A DNA stretch of 30,991 nucleotides from Flavobacteriaceae bacterium UBA5534 (GTDB taxonomy: Bacteria > Bacteroidota > Bacteroidia > Flavobacteriales > Flavobacteriaceae): assembly GCA_002426015.1 (NCBI GenBank), contig DINS01000029.1, positions 28,821-59,811 of the forward strand, written 5' to 3'. Position numbers and translations under genes: made by a program. Below the pieces are notes generated by a model. That model was given only the letters and a program-made list of their open reading frames with translations, had not been told where the DNA came from and searched no databases. Each line of letters starts with the position of its first letter. Position 1 is the stretch's first letter. Below, in pieces: positions 7,655 to 16,908 of the stretch.

Positions 7655-8326
7655 ATGAATATTCGCACGCTCATTTTTGTTTTAGTTATTATAATACCAA
7701 GTTGTTTTTACGGTCAAGAAATCCATGAAAAGATGGCAAATGAGATTTGCAAATGTGCTGAAAAACAAAAGGTAAAAGAAATAGAGGGGATTGAAGCTTG
7801 TATGCAGAATGTGTTGATTGACAATGCTGAAAAGTTGATGAAGTTTCATAAAGTAAAATTGATGACAGATTTAAGTGATGACGTTTTTGTGGATATTGGC
7901 ATAAAATTTTCTAAAAAATGTGATTATGCCTATGGGCTAATAGACGATCCGGTTAAAGAAAAAATAGACACAATTAAGGATAGCGAACCTCTAAAATGTA
8001 GCGATATAAGAGAAGGCGACTATTATTATTTGACTCCAGTAAATATTGAACAAACTAAAATAGATACCACTTTTGTTACGATTACAAAGACTAATTTTTT
8101 TGAACGAATGAAAAGTGGTCGAACGTATTCTCATCTAAAAATCAAATGGATTACTGATTGTCAATTCGATTTGGAGTTTATAGAAAGTAATGATCCATAT
8201 AAAAAACTTTTGAGTACTCCAGGTGAAATCTACAGTTATGAGATTGTGGGTACAAGTGAAGACTCTGTTTTTCTAAAATTGATTTACAGGAAAAGTGAAT
8301 ATCATTTTGAAATGATAAAAATCTAA
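7655..8326 (+). CDS. Exported protein of unknown function
   Basis: I do not recognise this 223-residue protein. It starts with a signal peptide (about 1-20, MNIRTLIFVLVIIIPSCFYG); Cys17 is not in a convincing lipobox, so signal peptidase I cleavage near residue 20 is more likely. The mature N-terminus is helical and has paired cysteines, Cys32 and Cys34 in EICKCAEK, then Cys49 and Cys89, which could form disulfides. The rest (about 112-223) looks beta-rich with a CSDIREGDYYYL segment. I recall an EICKC-type start in other exported flavobacterial proteins but cannot name a family. It is a single-gene unit with its own promoter candidate and a strong terminator shared with pheT. Confidence 0.8.
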   Translation: MNIRTLIFVLVIIIPSCFYGQEIHEKMANEICKCAEKQKVKEIEGIEACMQNVLIDNAEKLMKFHKVKLMTDLSDDVFVDIGIKFSKKCDYAYGLIDDPVKEKIDTIKDSEPLKCSDIREGDYYYLTPVNIEQTKIDTTFVTITKTNFFERMKSGRTYSHLKIKWITDCQFDLEFIESNDPYKKLLSTPGEIYSYEIVGTSEDSVFLKLIYRKSEYHFEMIKI

Positions 8327-8327
8327 T

Positions 8328-8365
8328 AACAAAAAGCCTCTTCAAATTAGAAAAGGCTTTTTGTT
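8328..8365. terminator. Bidirectional terminator between the 7655 gene and pheT
   Basis: AACAAAAAGCCT (8328-8339) and its complement AGGCTTTTTGTT (8354-8365) form a perfect 12-bp stem with a 14-nt loop. The A-run on one arm and T-run on the other make it work in both directions. It begins 1 nt after the plus-strand stop codon and its end overlaps the pheT stop by one base. Confidence 0.88.
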
Positions 8366-10791
8366 TATCTCAACTCTGCGCCAAGCTCTTTTTCAAAATT
8401 GGCTTGCAGCTTGTTCATTATTTTATCAATTTGTTTGTCGGTAAGTGTGTTATGTTCGTCCTGTAAAATAAAACTCACAGCATAACTCTTTTTACCTTTT
8501 GGCAAATTTTTACCTTGATAGACATCAAATAAATCGACATCTTTCAATAATTGCTTTTCAGTTTGTTTTGCAATGGTATCAATCGCTTCAAACGTTACCT
8601 TTTCATCCAATAACAAAGCAAAATCGCGTCGTACTTCAGGATACTTCGGGATGTCTTTAAATTTGATGCTGTTGTGTTTTGCCATAGCGATCACATTATC
8701 CCAGTTAAAATCGGCAAATAAAACACTCTGGTCAATCCCAAAATGTTTCAATACTTTTTTATTGACCAATCCAAAATCGACCAATGTCATTTTGCCCAAC
8801 GACAAGCTAATGCCTTCACTGAACATTTCATTTTGTAATGGTGACGCTTTGTAGCGCGATAAGCCCAAACGTTCTAAAACAGCAGCAATCGTTCCTTTTA
8901 AATAGAAAAAATCACTTGGCTGTGTTGTTGCATTCCAGCGTTCGGTAGATTTATTTCCAGTCACAAAAATCGATAAATGTTTGTGTTCTTCTCGGTTGTC
9001 GTTATAATTATGGTAGGTTTTTCCGAATTCGAATAATTTCAAATCATAACGACGTCTGTTGATATTATGGCTCACAGCTTCCAAACCAGAAAACAGCAAA
9101 CTCTGGCGCATAACGCTCAAATCGTTACTTAACGGATTCAACATCGTAACGTTGTGTTCTTTTTTAAGTTGCTCACTTAATTTGATATAGTTAGGTGTTG
9201 TCAGTGAATTGGATAAAATTTCAAAAAACCCTTGAGCAACCAACTGATTTCCAACAATGTTTTGAAGTTTGTAATCTTCAAATTTTGAAGTTCCAGAAAT
9301 TGAAGCGTTTAGCTTTTCGGTTGTTTTGATATTGTTGTAACCATACACACGCAATACTTCTTCAATAATATCGGCTTCTCGTATCACATCATTTCTATAG
9401 GCGGGAACAGTCAAGCCAAGCCCAGTTTCAGTTACGTTGTTGATTTTTATATCCAACGACATCAAGATACGTTTGATGATCTCTCTGGGAATTTCTTGGC
9501 CTATCAGTTTTTGCGCATTATCAAAACTCAAACGGACCTGAAAATCTTCTATTTTCTTTGGATATATGTCAACAATGTCGCTAGTGATTTCTCCTCCTGC
9601 TACTTCTTGGATTAATAAAGCAGCACGTTTTAGGGCATATTCTGTAATATTTGGGTCGATTCCTCTTTCAAATCTAAAAGAAGCATCAGTATTTAATGCA
9701 TGGCGTTTAGCCGATTTTCGTATGCTTACAGGGTTGAAATAAGCACTTTCCAAGAAAATACTCGTTGTGGCTTGGGTCACACCAGAATCGATACCTCCAA
9801 AAACACCAGCAATACACATCGGTTCTGAAGCATTGCATATCATCAAATCTTCTTCGTGTAATTCTCTTACCAAACCATCTAAAGTTGTGAATTTTGAACC
9901 TTTCGGCATTGTCTTGACCACAATTTTATTGCCTTCAATTTTGCTGGCATCAAATGCGTGAAGAGGTTGACCCAACTCATGCAGTACATAATTGGTAACA
10001 TCGACGATATTATTTTTTGGTGTTAACCCAATCGCTTTTAGGCGATTTTGTAGCCATGAAGGCGAATCGGTAACTTTTAGTCCAGAAATAGTGACACCAC
10101 AATAACGAGGCGCTAATTCTTTAGCTTCGACCTCTACATCAATTTTTAAGGTTCTGCTATCAACGTGGAACGCACTGACCGAAGGTGTAATCAATTCCAC
10201 GTTTATGTCTTGTTGCAACAAACCAGCTTTAAGATCGCGAGCAACACCAAAATGACTCATGGCATCGGCTCTGTTTGGTGTTAATCCGATTTCGATAACT
10301 TGGTCGTTTTCTACTTCAAAAATATCGGCAACCAATGTGCCAACAGTTAAATTGGCATCTAAAACCAGTATGCCATCATGTGATTTGCCAAGTCCAAGCT
10401 CATCTTCGGCACAAATCATCCCATGGCTTTCTTCGCCTCTTATTTTTCCTTTTTTAATGGTCCATGCTTCGCCTTCAGCAGTATATAGGGTGGTTCCAAT
10501 AGTTGCCACAGGAACTTTTTGCCCAGCAGCCACATTGGGAGCGCCACACACAATTTGCAAAGGATCTCCATTGCCAATATTGACAGTTGTGATTTTTAGT
10601 CTATCAGCATTTGGGTGTTGTACACAGGTCAGCACTTCGCCAACAACAACGCCTTCGAGTCCACCTTTGACCGATTGATAGGCTTCAATACCTTCCACTT
10701 CGAGTCCTAAATCGGTAAGAAGCACACCAGTTTTTTCTGGAGTCCAATCGATATTGATAAATTGTTTAAGCCAGTTATATGAAATCTTCAT
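8365..10791 (-). CDS. pheT: Phenylalanine--tRNA ligase beta subunit
   Basis: PheT forms the alpha2beta2 enzyme that charges tRNA-Phe. At 808 residues it is full length. The N-terminus MKISYNWLKQFINI is followed by a tRNA-binding OB domain (about 40-150, VVVGEVLTCVQHPNADRL), the B3/4 editing domain (about 210-390), the B5 domain (about 405-475), the catalytic-like core and the C-terminal FDX-ACB anticodon-binding domain (about 713-808, starting PKYPEVRRDFALLL). pheS is not adjacent, so the two subunits are encoded separately here. It has a clear -7 box upstream and a bidirectional terminator. Confidence 0.97.
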   Translation of the reverse strand: MKISYNWLKQFINIDWTPEKTGVLLTDLGLEVEGIEAYQSVKGGLEGVVVGEVLTCVQHPNADRLKITTVNIGNGDPLQIVCGAPNVAAGQKVPVATIGTTLYTAEGEAWTIKKGKIRGEESHGMICAEDELGLGKSHDGILVLDANLTVGTLVADIFEVENDQVIEIGLTPNRADAMSHFGVARDLKAGLLQQDINVELITPSVSAFHVDSRTLKIDVEVEAKELAPRYCGVTISGLKVTDSPSWLQNRLKAIGLTPKNNIVDVTNYVLHELGQPLHAFDASKIEGNKIVVKTMPKGSKFTTLDGLVRELHEEDLMICNASEPMCIAGVFGGIDSGVTQATTSIFLESAYFNPVSIRKSAKRHALNTDASFRFERGIDPNITEYALKRAALLIQEVAGGEITSDIVDIYPKKIEDFQVRLSFDNAQKLIGQEIPREIIKRILMSLDIKINNVTETGLGLTVPAYRNDVIREADIIEEVLRVYGYNNIKTTEKLNASISGTSKFEDYKLQNIVGNQLVAQGFFEILSNSLTTPNYIKLSEQLKKEHNVTMLNPLSNDLSVMRQSLLFSGLEAVSHNINRRRYDLKLFEFGKTYHNYNDNREEHKHLSIFVTGNKSTERWNATTQPSDFFYLKGTIAAVLERLGLSRYKASPLQNEMFSEGISLSLGKMTLVDFGLVNKKVLKHFGIDQSVLFADFNWDNVIAMAKHNSIKFKDIPKYPEVRRDFALLLDEKVTFEAIDTIAKQTEKQLLKDVDLFDVYQGKNLPKGKKSYAVSFILQDEHNTLTDKQIDKIMNKLQANFEKELGAELR

Positions 10792-10811
10792 TCTATGATT
10801 TTAAATAAGAT

Positions 10812-10844
10812 GCAAAGATAATAATACTAAATGCGAATAGAAAT
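10812..10844 (-). promoter_or_regulatory. pheT promoter candidate
   Basis: TATCTTTGC on the minus strand (10820-10812) is an exact Bacteroidota -7 match and is identical to the ribB box. Nineteen nt upstream lies TTTC, one base from the TTTG -33 element. The box is 20 bp from the start codon. Confidence 0.55.
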
Positions 10845-10914
10845 GCTAAAATATTTTTATTTGTAAGTATTTTGCCTTTATTTCGAATATTATTTAGTTA
10901 AATCCATAAGTATC

Positions 10915-12129
10915 ATGCAAAAAGCCCTCTTTTTGGCACTCATTATTTCAGTTGTTTCATGTAGAAAACCTCAACCAAAACCATTGTCACAAGGTGTTTG
11001 GAGAGCAGAAATGCAAGTGACCGAAACAGAAATGCTTCCCTTTAATTTTGAAGTGACATCTCCAAATACTTTAAAGATTTTTAATGCCGAAGAAGTGATT
11101 TTGGTAGATGACATTAGCTATCGAAATGATTCAGTGATTATAAAAATGCCAGTTTTTGAAGGCTATATAGCTGCAAAAATGAATGATACACTTTTGGAAG
11201 GTGCTTTTATTAAAGAGAGTTTGAATAGAGTTGTCCCATTTAAAGCGGTATGGAACAAAAAAATGCGTTTTGAAACACCAACTCAACAGCCAAGTATTGA
11301 TGTCAGTGGTAATTGGGAAGCAGTGTTTAGTCCAGGTGTTGATGGTGATGAATATATAGCAAAAGGGATTTTTGAACAAAATGGGAGCAAAGTCACAGGT
11401 ACTTTTAGGACCACAACAGGTGATTATCGATATCTGGAAGGTGTTATAGATGGGAATGAGTTAAAACTTTCGACATTTGATGGCTCTCATGTGTTTTTGT
11501 TTACAGCAACAATTATAAATAGTGCCATGGAAGGTATGTTTTATTCTGGAAATCATTGGAAGGAACGTTTTGTCGCCAAACGAAATGAAGCTTTTGAATT
11601 GCCAGATGAAAACGAACTAACTTATTTAAAAGACGGTTATGACAGTATCGATTTTTCGTTTCCTGATACCACTGGAAATAAGGTTTCGGTTAAAGATGAG
11701 CGTTTTAGAAACAAGGTTGTTGTTGTTCAAGTTATGGGGACTTGGTGTCCAAATTGTTTGGATGAGAGCAAGTATTACTCTGAATATTACAAAAACAACA
11801 AAAACAAAGATGTTGAATTCATTGCTTTGGCTTTTGAATACGCTAAAACAAAGGACGATGCTTTTAATAATATCAATCGACTAAAAGATAATCTTGGTGT
11901 TGAGTATCCTATTTTGTTGGCACAATATGGCAGCTCTGATAAAGGCAAAGCGCAAGAAAAGTTGCCGATGCTCAATCATGTACTGTCTTATCCAACCTCT
12001 ATCATCATAGACAAAGCTGGGAAGGTTCGTAAAATACATACTGGCTTTAATGGTCCTGCAACTGGTGAAAAATATGTAACGTTTAAAAAGGAGTTCGAAG
12101 GGTTTGTTGGCACGTTGTTGGAGGAGTAG
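10915..12129 (+). CDS. TlpA-like thioredoxin-fold lipoprotein
   Basis: This 404-residue protein is a probable lipoprotein: the lipobox VVSC puts the lipidated cysteine at 15. Residues about 25-225 hold two beta-rich segments, each starting with a GxW motif (GVWRAEMQV at 26, GNWEAVFSP at 131), which look like a repeated lipocalin-like unit. A thioredoxin domain of the AhpC/TSA-TlpA type fills about 243-400, with redox motif GTWCPNC (Cys277, Cys280) and the cis-proline region YPTSIIIDKAG. It probably reduces periplasmic disulfides in a complex with a membrane electron donor. Redox motifs in the TlpA family are usually WCxxC, which fits. It is a single gene divergent from pheT. Confidence 0.88.
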   Translation: MQKALFLALIISVVSCRKPQPKPLSQGVWRAEMQVTETEMLPFNFEVTSPNTLKIFNAEEVILVDDISYRNDSVIIKMPVFEGYIAAKMNDTLLEGAFIKESLNRVVPFKAVWNKKMRFETPTQQPSIDVSGNWEAVFSPGVDGDEYIAKGIFEQNGSKVTGTFRTTTGDYRYLEGVIDGNELKLSTFDGSHVFLFTATIINSAMEGMFYSGNHWKERFVAKRNEAFELPDENELTYLKDGYDSIDFSFPDTTGNKVSVKDERFRNKVVVVQVMGTWCPNCLDESKYYSEYYKNNKNKDVEFIALAFEYAKTKDDAFNNINRLKDNLGVEYPILLAQYGSSDKGKAQEKLPMLNHVLSYPTSIIIDKAGKVRKIHTGFNGPATGEKYVTFKKEFEGFVGTLLEE

Positions 12130-12156
12130 GTTTTAGGGTGTAAAACTCTCTAGTGG

Positions 12157-13233
12157 TTAGTCATCAATGGTGTTGATGGCACTGATTTTATTAAATTGTT
12201 TTTTCTTTCCGTTTAAAGTTCCTCGAGAATAATCGTTATTGTTTATAAAAAGGACTTCCCCATATTTTCCGTTTTTAATACTAGAATCAACACCAAAAAT
12301 TTTATAATTGAATAATTGAACAACCTCTTTATTAGAACAGTGTCCAACAACTATATGCTCTGAATTTACGTGTTCTAAAATTTCAGAAATATCAGTGTCT
12401 TTTAAATTGTCGTTAAAATAGCCACGATACCAAATCAAGCTCTTGCTGCCATAGTATAAATTATAAAAATTAGTCGCTTTCATATCTTCTTTACTTTGGC
12501 CAATTGATTGCCGCATGATATCGTTTATCTTTTCAATATTAAAGTCGCTTTGTGTTATAAAATCTTTGGAAACGCCTCCGTGAGTAAAAATGGTATTATT
12601 TATTTTTATAATCGTAGGTTTTGAACGCAACCATCTACCAATAACCGTTTTGTCATTGTATAATTCGTCGTACTCCAAATTCAGTAATTTTGAAGTCAAT
12701 CCATATTTTTGATTAATGTATCTTAAATCTTTATGAAGTACCATAAACTCATGATTGCCGAGTAGAAAATGAACACGACCGCCTTTGGCTTTAGCTTGAT
12801 TTTCAAGTTTATAAATTAACCAGAGAACTTCGTTAACTTTATCTCCTCTATCAAAAACATCACCAACGATTACCAAGTGACCTTTTCCAAAATTCCAATT
12901 TAGTTTCTTGTCAATTATGTTGTTGTTTATTAAAAGTTCAATGGCTAGGTCATATTGTCCATGAATATCACTCAAAGCAGCTATGTCGCTTACATTATCA
13001 AAAATCGATTTTTCAGGATAAAATACCGTTTCGTAAGCACTAGTGTTTAAAATATTTGATGAAACTTCACCATTTATTATTGATTTTTCAATGAGTTTGT
13101 CTTGCTCTATAAAAACATATGGACCATCAGAAATTATATTTTGAACACTGTCATTTATCATTTCAACATCTTGGCTAAAGGCTGATATCACCGAGATGAA
13201 TGATATTGTAATAAAAATAAATTTTTTAACCAT
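12157..13233 (-). CDS. Exported Shewanella-like (PPP-type) metallophosphatase
   Basis: This 358-residue protein has a signal peptide (about 1-20, ending AFSQ). The catalytic core has the PPP metal-binding signatures: SDIHGQYD (Asp89, His91), GDVFDRG at 124-130, GNHE at 159-162, THGG at 217-220 and a later VVGHC. These identify a serine/threonine phosphatase-type metallophosphoesterase; the spacing and GDVFDRG form resemble Shewanella-like phosphatases. Export makes a role against phosphorylated cytoplasmic proteins unlikely; a periplasmic phosphopeptide, phospholipid headgroup or nucleotide substrate is possible. The gene faces away from the DUF2911 gene and converges on the TlpA-like gene with 27 bp between stops. 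Confidence 0.9.
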   Translation of the reverse strand: MVKKFIFITISFISVISAFSQDVEMINDSVQNIISDGPYVFIEQDKLIEKSIINGEVSSNILNTSAYETVFYPEKSIFDNVSDIAALSDIHGQYDLAIELLINNNIIDKKLNWNFGKGHLVIVGDVFDRGDKVNEVLWLIYKLENQAKAKGGRVHFLLGNHEFMVLHKDLRYINQKYGLTSKLLNLEYDELYNDKTVIGRWLRSKPTIIKINNTIFTHGGVSKDFITQSDFNIEKINDIMRQSIGQSKEDMKATNFYNLYYGSKSLIWYRGYFNDNLKDTDISEILEHVNSEHIVVGHCSNKEVVQLFNYKIFGVDSSIKNGKYGEVLFINNNDYSRGTLNGKKKQFNKISAINTIDD

Positions 13234-13517
13234 TGTTTTGATTTTTTTTAGTGTTACTGGTAAATCCTAAATATAGAAATAGAATCGTTTTTAATAATCT
13301 GGCATCAACCGTTGAACGAAGTTAGTTTTTTTAAAGTTTAAAATCAATAAGTAAGAGAGTCTTTGCTTTATTTCTTTTAAATAATCATGAGCTTCATCTA
13401 TCTTCTTAAATTATAGTTAATTAACATAATACTGCTTCACTTTAACGTATTGCTAACATCTGCCAACTGCATTTGTCTCTAACTTGAGGTTGTTAACTAA
13501 TTAAACCCTTCCGAAAA
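13234..13517. other. 284-bp divergent intergenic region
   Basis: This AT-rich region separates the phosphatase and DUF2911 genes. I see no ORF or RNA gene in it. GTTAATTAAC (13416-13425) is a perfect 10-bp palindrome and TTAAC motifs recur toward the plus-strand start, so an operator is possible. No -7 box here matches the Bacteroidota consensus well in either direction; TGCATTTG at 13468 is the nearest. Confidence 0.5.
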
Positions 13518-14609
13518 ATGAAAAAAATCAACCTTTCCACAGTGTTGATCTGTTTGTTTTTTACATTCAGTATCAGTACTTCTGCTCAACTAAACACACC
13601 ACGAGGTAGTCAACAAGCGACGGTTTCACAACGTGTTGGTGTTTCTGATATTACAATTACTTATTCTAGGCCTAGTGTTAATGGTCGTCAAATTTGGGGG
13701 CAACTTGTGCCTTATGGTATGAATGACCTTGGTTTTGGGACTTCTAAAGCTGCACCTTGGCGAGCAGGAGCAGATGAAAACACAACCATTACGTTTTCAC
13801 ACGATGCAAAAGTAGAAGGCAAACCTATCAAAGCTGGAACTTATGGTTTTCATATTGAAGTGAAGCCAAACAATAAAGCAACCATTATTTTATCACACGA
13901 TGCCAATGCTTGGGGCAGCTTCTTCTACGATGCGAGCAAAGATGCATTGCGTGCCGATATTACTACCAAAACAGTGCCTCATAAAGAGTTATTGACTTAC
14001 GAATTTAATAGTGTGACACCAAATTCGGCTGTAGTGTCTCTTGTTTGGGAGAAAAAAGAATTCCCATTCACGGTTGAGTTTGATGTCACTTCTATTGTGC
14101 TCGACCAATTTAGAGAACAATTTAAGGGACAGACAGGTTTTCAACGTCAAAACTGGGAACAGGCTGCGGCTTATTCACTTACCAATGGTGGTGATTTGAA
14201 TGAAGCCCTTGTTTGGATAAACAACGCCATCGCAGGGCAATTTTATAGCCAAAAAACGGGAGCAAACATGCTGATAAAAGCACAACTTCTCAATAAGCTA
14301 GGAAAGACGGCCGAATCAGCAGCGGTTATGGATGAAGCTTCAAAAATAGCAACGGTCAATGAACTCAACGCTATGGGTTATCAGATGTTGGGTATGAAAG
14401 ATTATACGAGAGCCCAAAAGTACTTTGAAATGGCAATTGATAAGGATCCAACCAATGCCAATGCTTATGACAGTATGGGAGAGTATTATAAAACAGTAGG
14501 TGACAAGAAGAATGCAATAAAATATTTTAAGAAATCTTTGTCCATGAACCCTCCTGCTAATGTTAAGGCCAATTCAGAAAAGCATTTGAAAGATTTAGGC
14601 GTCATGTAA
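13518..14609 (+). CDS. Exported DUF2911 protein with C-terminal TPR repeats
   Basis: This 363-residue exported protein has a signal peptide (about 1-23, ending TSAQ). Residues about 27-190 match DUF2911: TITYSRPSVNGRQIWG (46-61), the VPYG segment, APWRAGADENT (79-89) and SFFYDASKDALR. A second part, about 205-363, contains TPR-like helices; the clearest pair is around 286-345 (AMGYQMLGMKDYTRAQKYF, then AYDSMGEYYKTVGDKKNA). DUF2911 has no known reaction that I can state; the domain is frequent in Bacteroidota secretomes. The TPRs suggest protein-protein binding. It is followed by a terminator. Confidence 0.9.
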   Translation: MKKINLSTVLICLFFTFSISTSAQLNTPRGSQQATVSQRVGVSDITITYSRPSVNGRQIWGQLVPYGMNDLGFGTSKAAPWRAGADENTTITFSHDAKVEGKPIKAGTYGFHIEVKPNNKATIILSHDANAWGSFFYDASKDALRADITTKTVPHKELLTYEFNSVTPNSAVVSLVWEKKEFPFTVEFDVTSIVLDQFREQFKGQTGFQRQNWEQAAAYSLTNGGDLNEALVWINNAIAGQFYSQKTGANMLIKAQLLNKLGKTAESAAVMDEASKIATVNELNAMGYQMLGMKDYTRAQKYFEMAIDKDPTNANAYDSMGEYYKTVGDKKNAIKYFKKSLSMNPPANVKANSEKHLKDLGVM

Positions 14610-14642
14610 TTCATCAATCAAAAACGAACGGTATCGTTTATA

Positions 14643-14670
14643 AGCTCAACCCAGGTTGGGCTTTTTTTTT
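14643..14670 (+). terminator. Rho-independent terminator after the DUF2911 gene
   Basis: AGCTCAAC (14643-14650) and GTTGGGCT (14655-14662) pair over 8 bp with one G-T wobble around a 4-nt loop, and nine T residues follow. The stop codon is 33 nt upstream. A second small inverted repeat, AAACGA/TCGTTT (14622-14639), lies between. Confidence 0.9.
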
Positions 14671-14750
14671 ATTTCAGCTAAAGCAGGAATCTTTTGAGGA
14701 GATAAAAGAATGTTTGAAGTCCACGACGTTAAATTTGTGATTATTAGTCT

Positions 14751-14771
14751 CGTCATCCGTCATACGTCTTC
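14751..14771. repeat. Three CGTCWTM heptamers at the recG 3' end
   Basis: CGTCATC (14751), CGTCATA (14758) and CGTCTTC (14765) are three adjacent 7-mers. The last overlaps the recG stop codon (14770-14772). Confidence 0.6.
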
Positions 14772-16872
14772 AACTAATATAATTCCAAATATTCTTATAC
14801 TTTGTCAATTGACCATACGTATAGCGCAACACTTTGTGTTCTGGCAATGATAGTGAAGGGTCGCTTTTAAGGATTGTTTTGGCATAGTATCTGGCATGTT
14901 GTAAAATATCTTTATCTTTAATAACGTCTGCGATTTTCAGGTTCAAAACACCACTTTGTTGTGTTCCCATCAAATCGCCTGGGCCTCGTAGCCGTAAATC
15001 TACTTCGGCAATTTCAAAGCCATCATTGGTGCTCACCATGGTTTGTAAACGTGTTTTACTATCCTCACTCAATTTATGGCCAGTCATGAGGATGCAATAG
15101 CTTTGTTCAGCACCACGACCTACACGTCCTCGTAATTGATGGAGCTGCGATAAGCCGAAGCGTTCAGCACTTTCAATAATCATCACAGAGGCGTTTGGGA
15201 CGTTCACACCAACCTCGATGACTGTGGTGGCAACCATAATTTGTGTTTCGCCTTTCACGAAACGCTGCATTTCAAAATCTTTATCTGCAGGTTTCATTTG
15301 CCCATGCACAATCGAAATCTGATAATTTGGCATTGGGAATTCACGAACGATGCTTTCGTAACCATCCATTAAATCCTTATAATCCATTTTTTCGGATTCT
15401 TGAATGAGTGGATACACTATATAAATTTGTCTTCCTTTTGCAATTTCATCCTTAATAAATCGAAATACTTTAAGCCGATTTTTGTCATAGCGATGCACAG
15501 TGATAATGTCCTTTCTTCCAGGAGGCATTTCGTCAATTATTGAGATGTCTAAATCGCCGTAAACTGACATTGCCAAGGTTCTCGGAATTGGCGTTGCGGT
15601 CATTATTAAAATATGTGGAGGTGTCTCATTTTTGTGCCATAATTTGCTTCGTTGAGCGACTCCAAAACGATGTTGTTCATCGATAATTGCGAGCCCTAAA
15701 TTCTTAAATTTTACCTTGTCTTCGAGTAGGGCATGTGTGCCAATTAAGATGTGTAAATCGCCATTTTCCAATGATTCATGAATGTTTCGCCTTCCTGAAG
15801 TATTAGTTGAACCAGTGAGTAGTTTAATTCTGATTTTCAATTTATTACATAGTTCTAATAAACTATTGTAGTGCTGGACTGACAAAATTTCAGTCGGAGC
15901 CATTAAGCAGGCTTGAAAACCGTTGTCAAGTGCGATGAGCATTGACATGAGCGCAACAATGGTCTTGCCAGAACCAACGTCACCTTGCAATAATCGGTTC
16001 ATCTGCGCATTACTACCCAAATCGGCTCTTATCTCTTTCAAAACCCGCTTTTGTGCATTGGTCAATTCGAAGGGTAAATGGTCTTTGAAAAACGAATTGA
16101 AATAATCGCCAACATGTTCAAAATTGAAACCCTTGATTTTAGATTTATGAATTAAATTTTTGATGATGAGTTGTAATTGGATGTAAAATAATTCTTCGAA
16201 TTTCAGTCGAAATTGCGCCTTCGATAATAGCTCCTGGTTTTTCGGAAAATGGATGTTGAAAAGCGCCTCTTTTTTGGAGATTAATTTCAATTCAGAAATC
16301 AAATTTTCAGATAAGGTTTCTTCAAATCGTCCTTTGGTTTCCAAAAACAATTGTTGCATGATTTTATTGACCACACGATTGGTGATTCCCTTATTGGCCA
16401 ATTTTTCCGTGGATGGGTAAATCGGTTGCATTGCAGAGCGAAGGTTCTTTTCGTGCTCTTCTTGAAGCTCCATTTCTGGATGTGGCATGCTGAAAACGCC
16501 GTTAAACCAATTTGTTTTGCCGAAAATAACATATGGTTTGTGAAGCTTAATGCTTTCGCGAATCCATTTGTGGCCTCTAAACCAAACGAGCTCCATGATT
16601 CCGGTGTCATCTTTAAACGTAGCAACAAGGCGTTTGCCTCTGCCTTCGCCAACATCTTTTAGAGCTGTAATTTCACCAATCACTTGCACATCAGCGTTAT
16701 TTCGTTGCAATTGATTGATTTTGTAATACTGTGTTCGGTCGATGTAACGATTCGGGAAAAGATTGATTAAATCTTGATAGGTATGAATGCCAAGCTCGCT
16801 TCGGAGCAAATCAGCACGATTTGGTCCGACACCTTTGAGATAATCGATAGGTGTTTGAAGATTGGTGTTCAT
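14770..16872 (-). CDS. recG: ATP-dependent DNA helicase RecG
   Basis: RecG remodels stalled replication forks and Holliday junctions. With the start at 16872 it is 700 residues (MNTNLQTPIDYLKGVGPNRA), normal for the family. The wedge/OB domain covers about 1-255, then the helicase core has Walker A GDVGSGKT (Lys303), DEQH box at 398-401, TATPIPRT, and QLRGRVGRG motif VI. The longer reading frame opens at a TTG at 16899 that lies inside an inverted-repeat end and adds nine non-conserved residues; a -7 box also lies between the two starts, so the ATG at 16872 is preferred. The gene follows the GIY-YIG unit on the same strand. Confidence 0.96.
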   Translation of the reverse strand: MNTNLQTPIDYLKGVGPNRADLLRSELGIHTYQDLINLFPNRYIDRTQYYKINQLQRNNADVQVIGEITALKDVGEGRGKRLVATFKDDTGIMELVWFRGHKWIRESIKLHKPYVIFGKTNWFNGVFSMPHPEMELQEEHEKNLRSAMQPIYPSTEKLANKGITNRVVNKIMQQLFLETKGRFEETLSENLISELKLISKKEALFNIHFPKNQELLSKAQFRLKFEELFYIQLQLIIKNLIHKSKIKGFNFEHVGDYFNSFFKDHLPFELTNAQKRVLKEIRADLGSNAQMNRLLQGDVGSGKTIVALMSMLIALDNGFQACLMAPTEILSVQHYNSLLELCNKLKIRIKLLTGSTNTSGRRNIHESLENGDLHILIGTHALLEDKVKFKNLGLAIIDEQHRFGVAQRSKLWHKNETPPHILIMTATPIPRTLAMSVYGDLDISIIDEMPPGRKDIITVHRYDKNRLKVFRFIKDEIAKGRQIYIVYPLIQESEKMDYKDLMDGYESIVREFPMPNYQISIVHGQMKPADKDFEMQRFVKGETQIMVATTVIEVGVNVPNASVMIIESAERFGLSQLHQLRGRVGRGAEQSYCILMTGHKLSEDSKTRLQTMVSTNDGFEIAEVDLRLRGPGDLMGTQQSGVLNLKIADVIKDKDILQHARYYAKTILKSDPSLSLPEHKVLRYTYGQLTKYKNIWNYIS

Positions 16873-16876
16873 TGTA

Positions 16877-16908
16877 GCAAATTTAGTCATTTCGACCAAA
16901 GGGAGAAA
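16877..16908 (-). promoter_or_regulatory. recG promoter candidate at the inverted-repeat edge
   Basis: TAAATTTGC (16885-16877, minus) is an exact TAnnTTTG match. Nineteen nt upstream is TTTC, inside the 25-bp inverted repeat. The -7 box ends only 5 nt before the ATG at 16872, so the transcript would be leaderless or nearly so. Confidence 0.45.

Noticed and set aside
10259..10678. 139-codon plus-strand ORF opposite pheT
   Set aside because: It is antisense to a conserved gene and low-complexity in composition.
13234..13517. Small RNA or riboswitch in the divergent region
   Set aside because: Only a short palindrome is visible; no conserved structure or terminator supports an RNA.
16873..16899. 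Longer RecG N-terminus starting at TTG 16899
   Set aside because: The added nine residues translate a repeat end and a -7 box; the family start fits the ATG at 16872.
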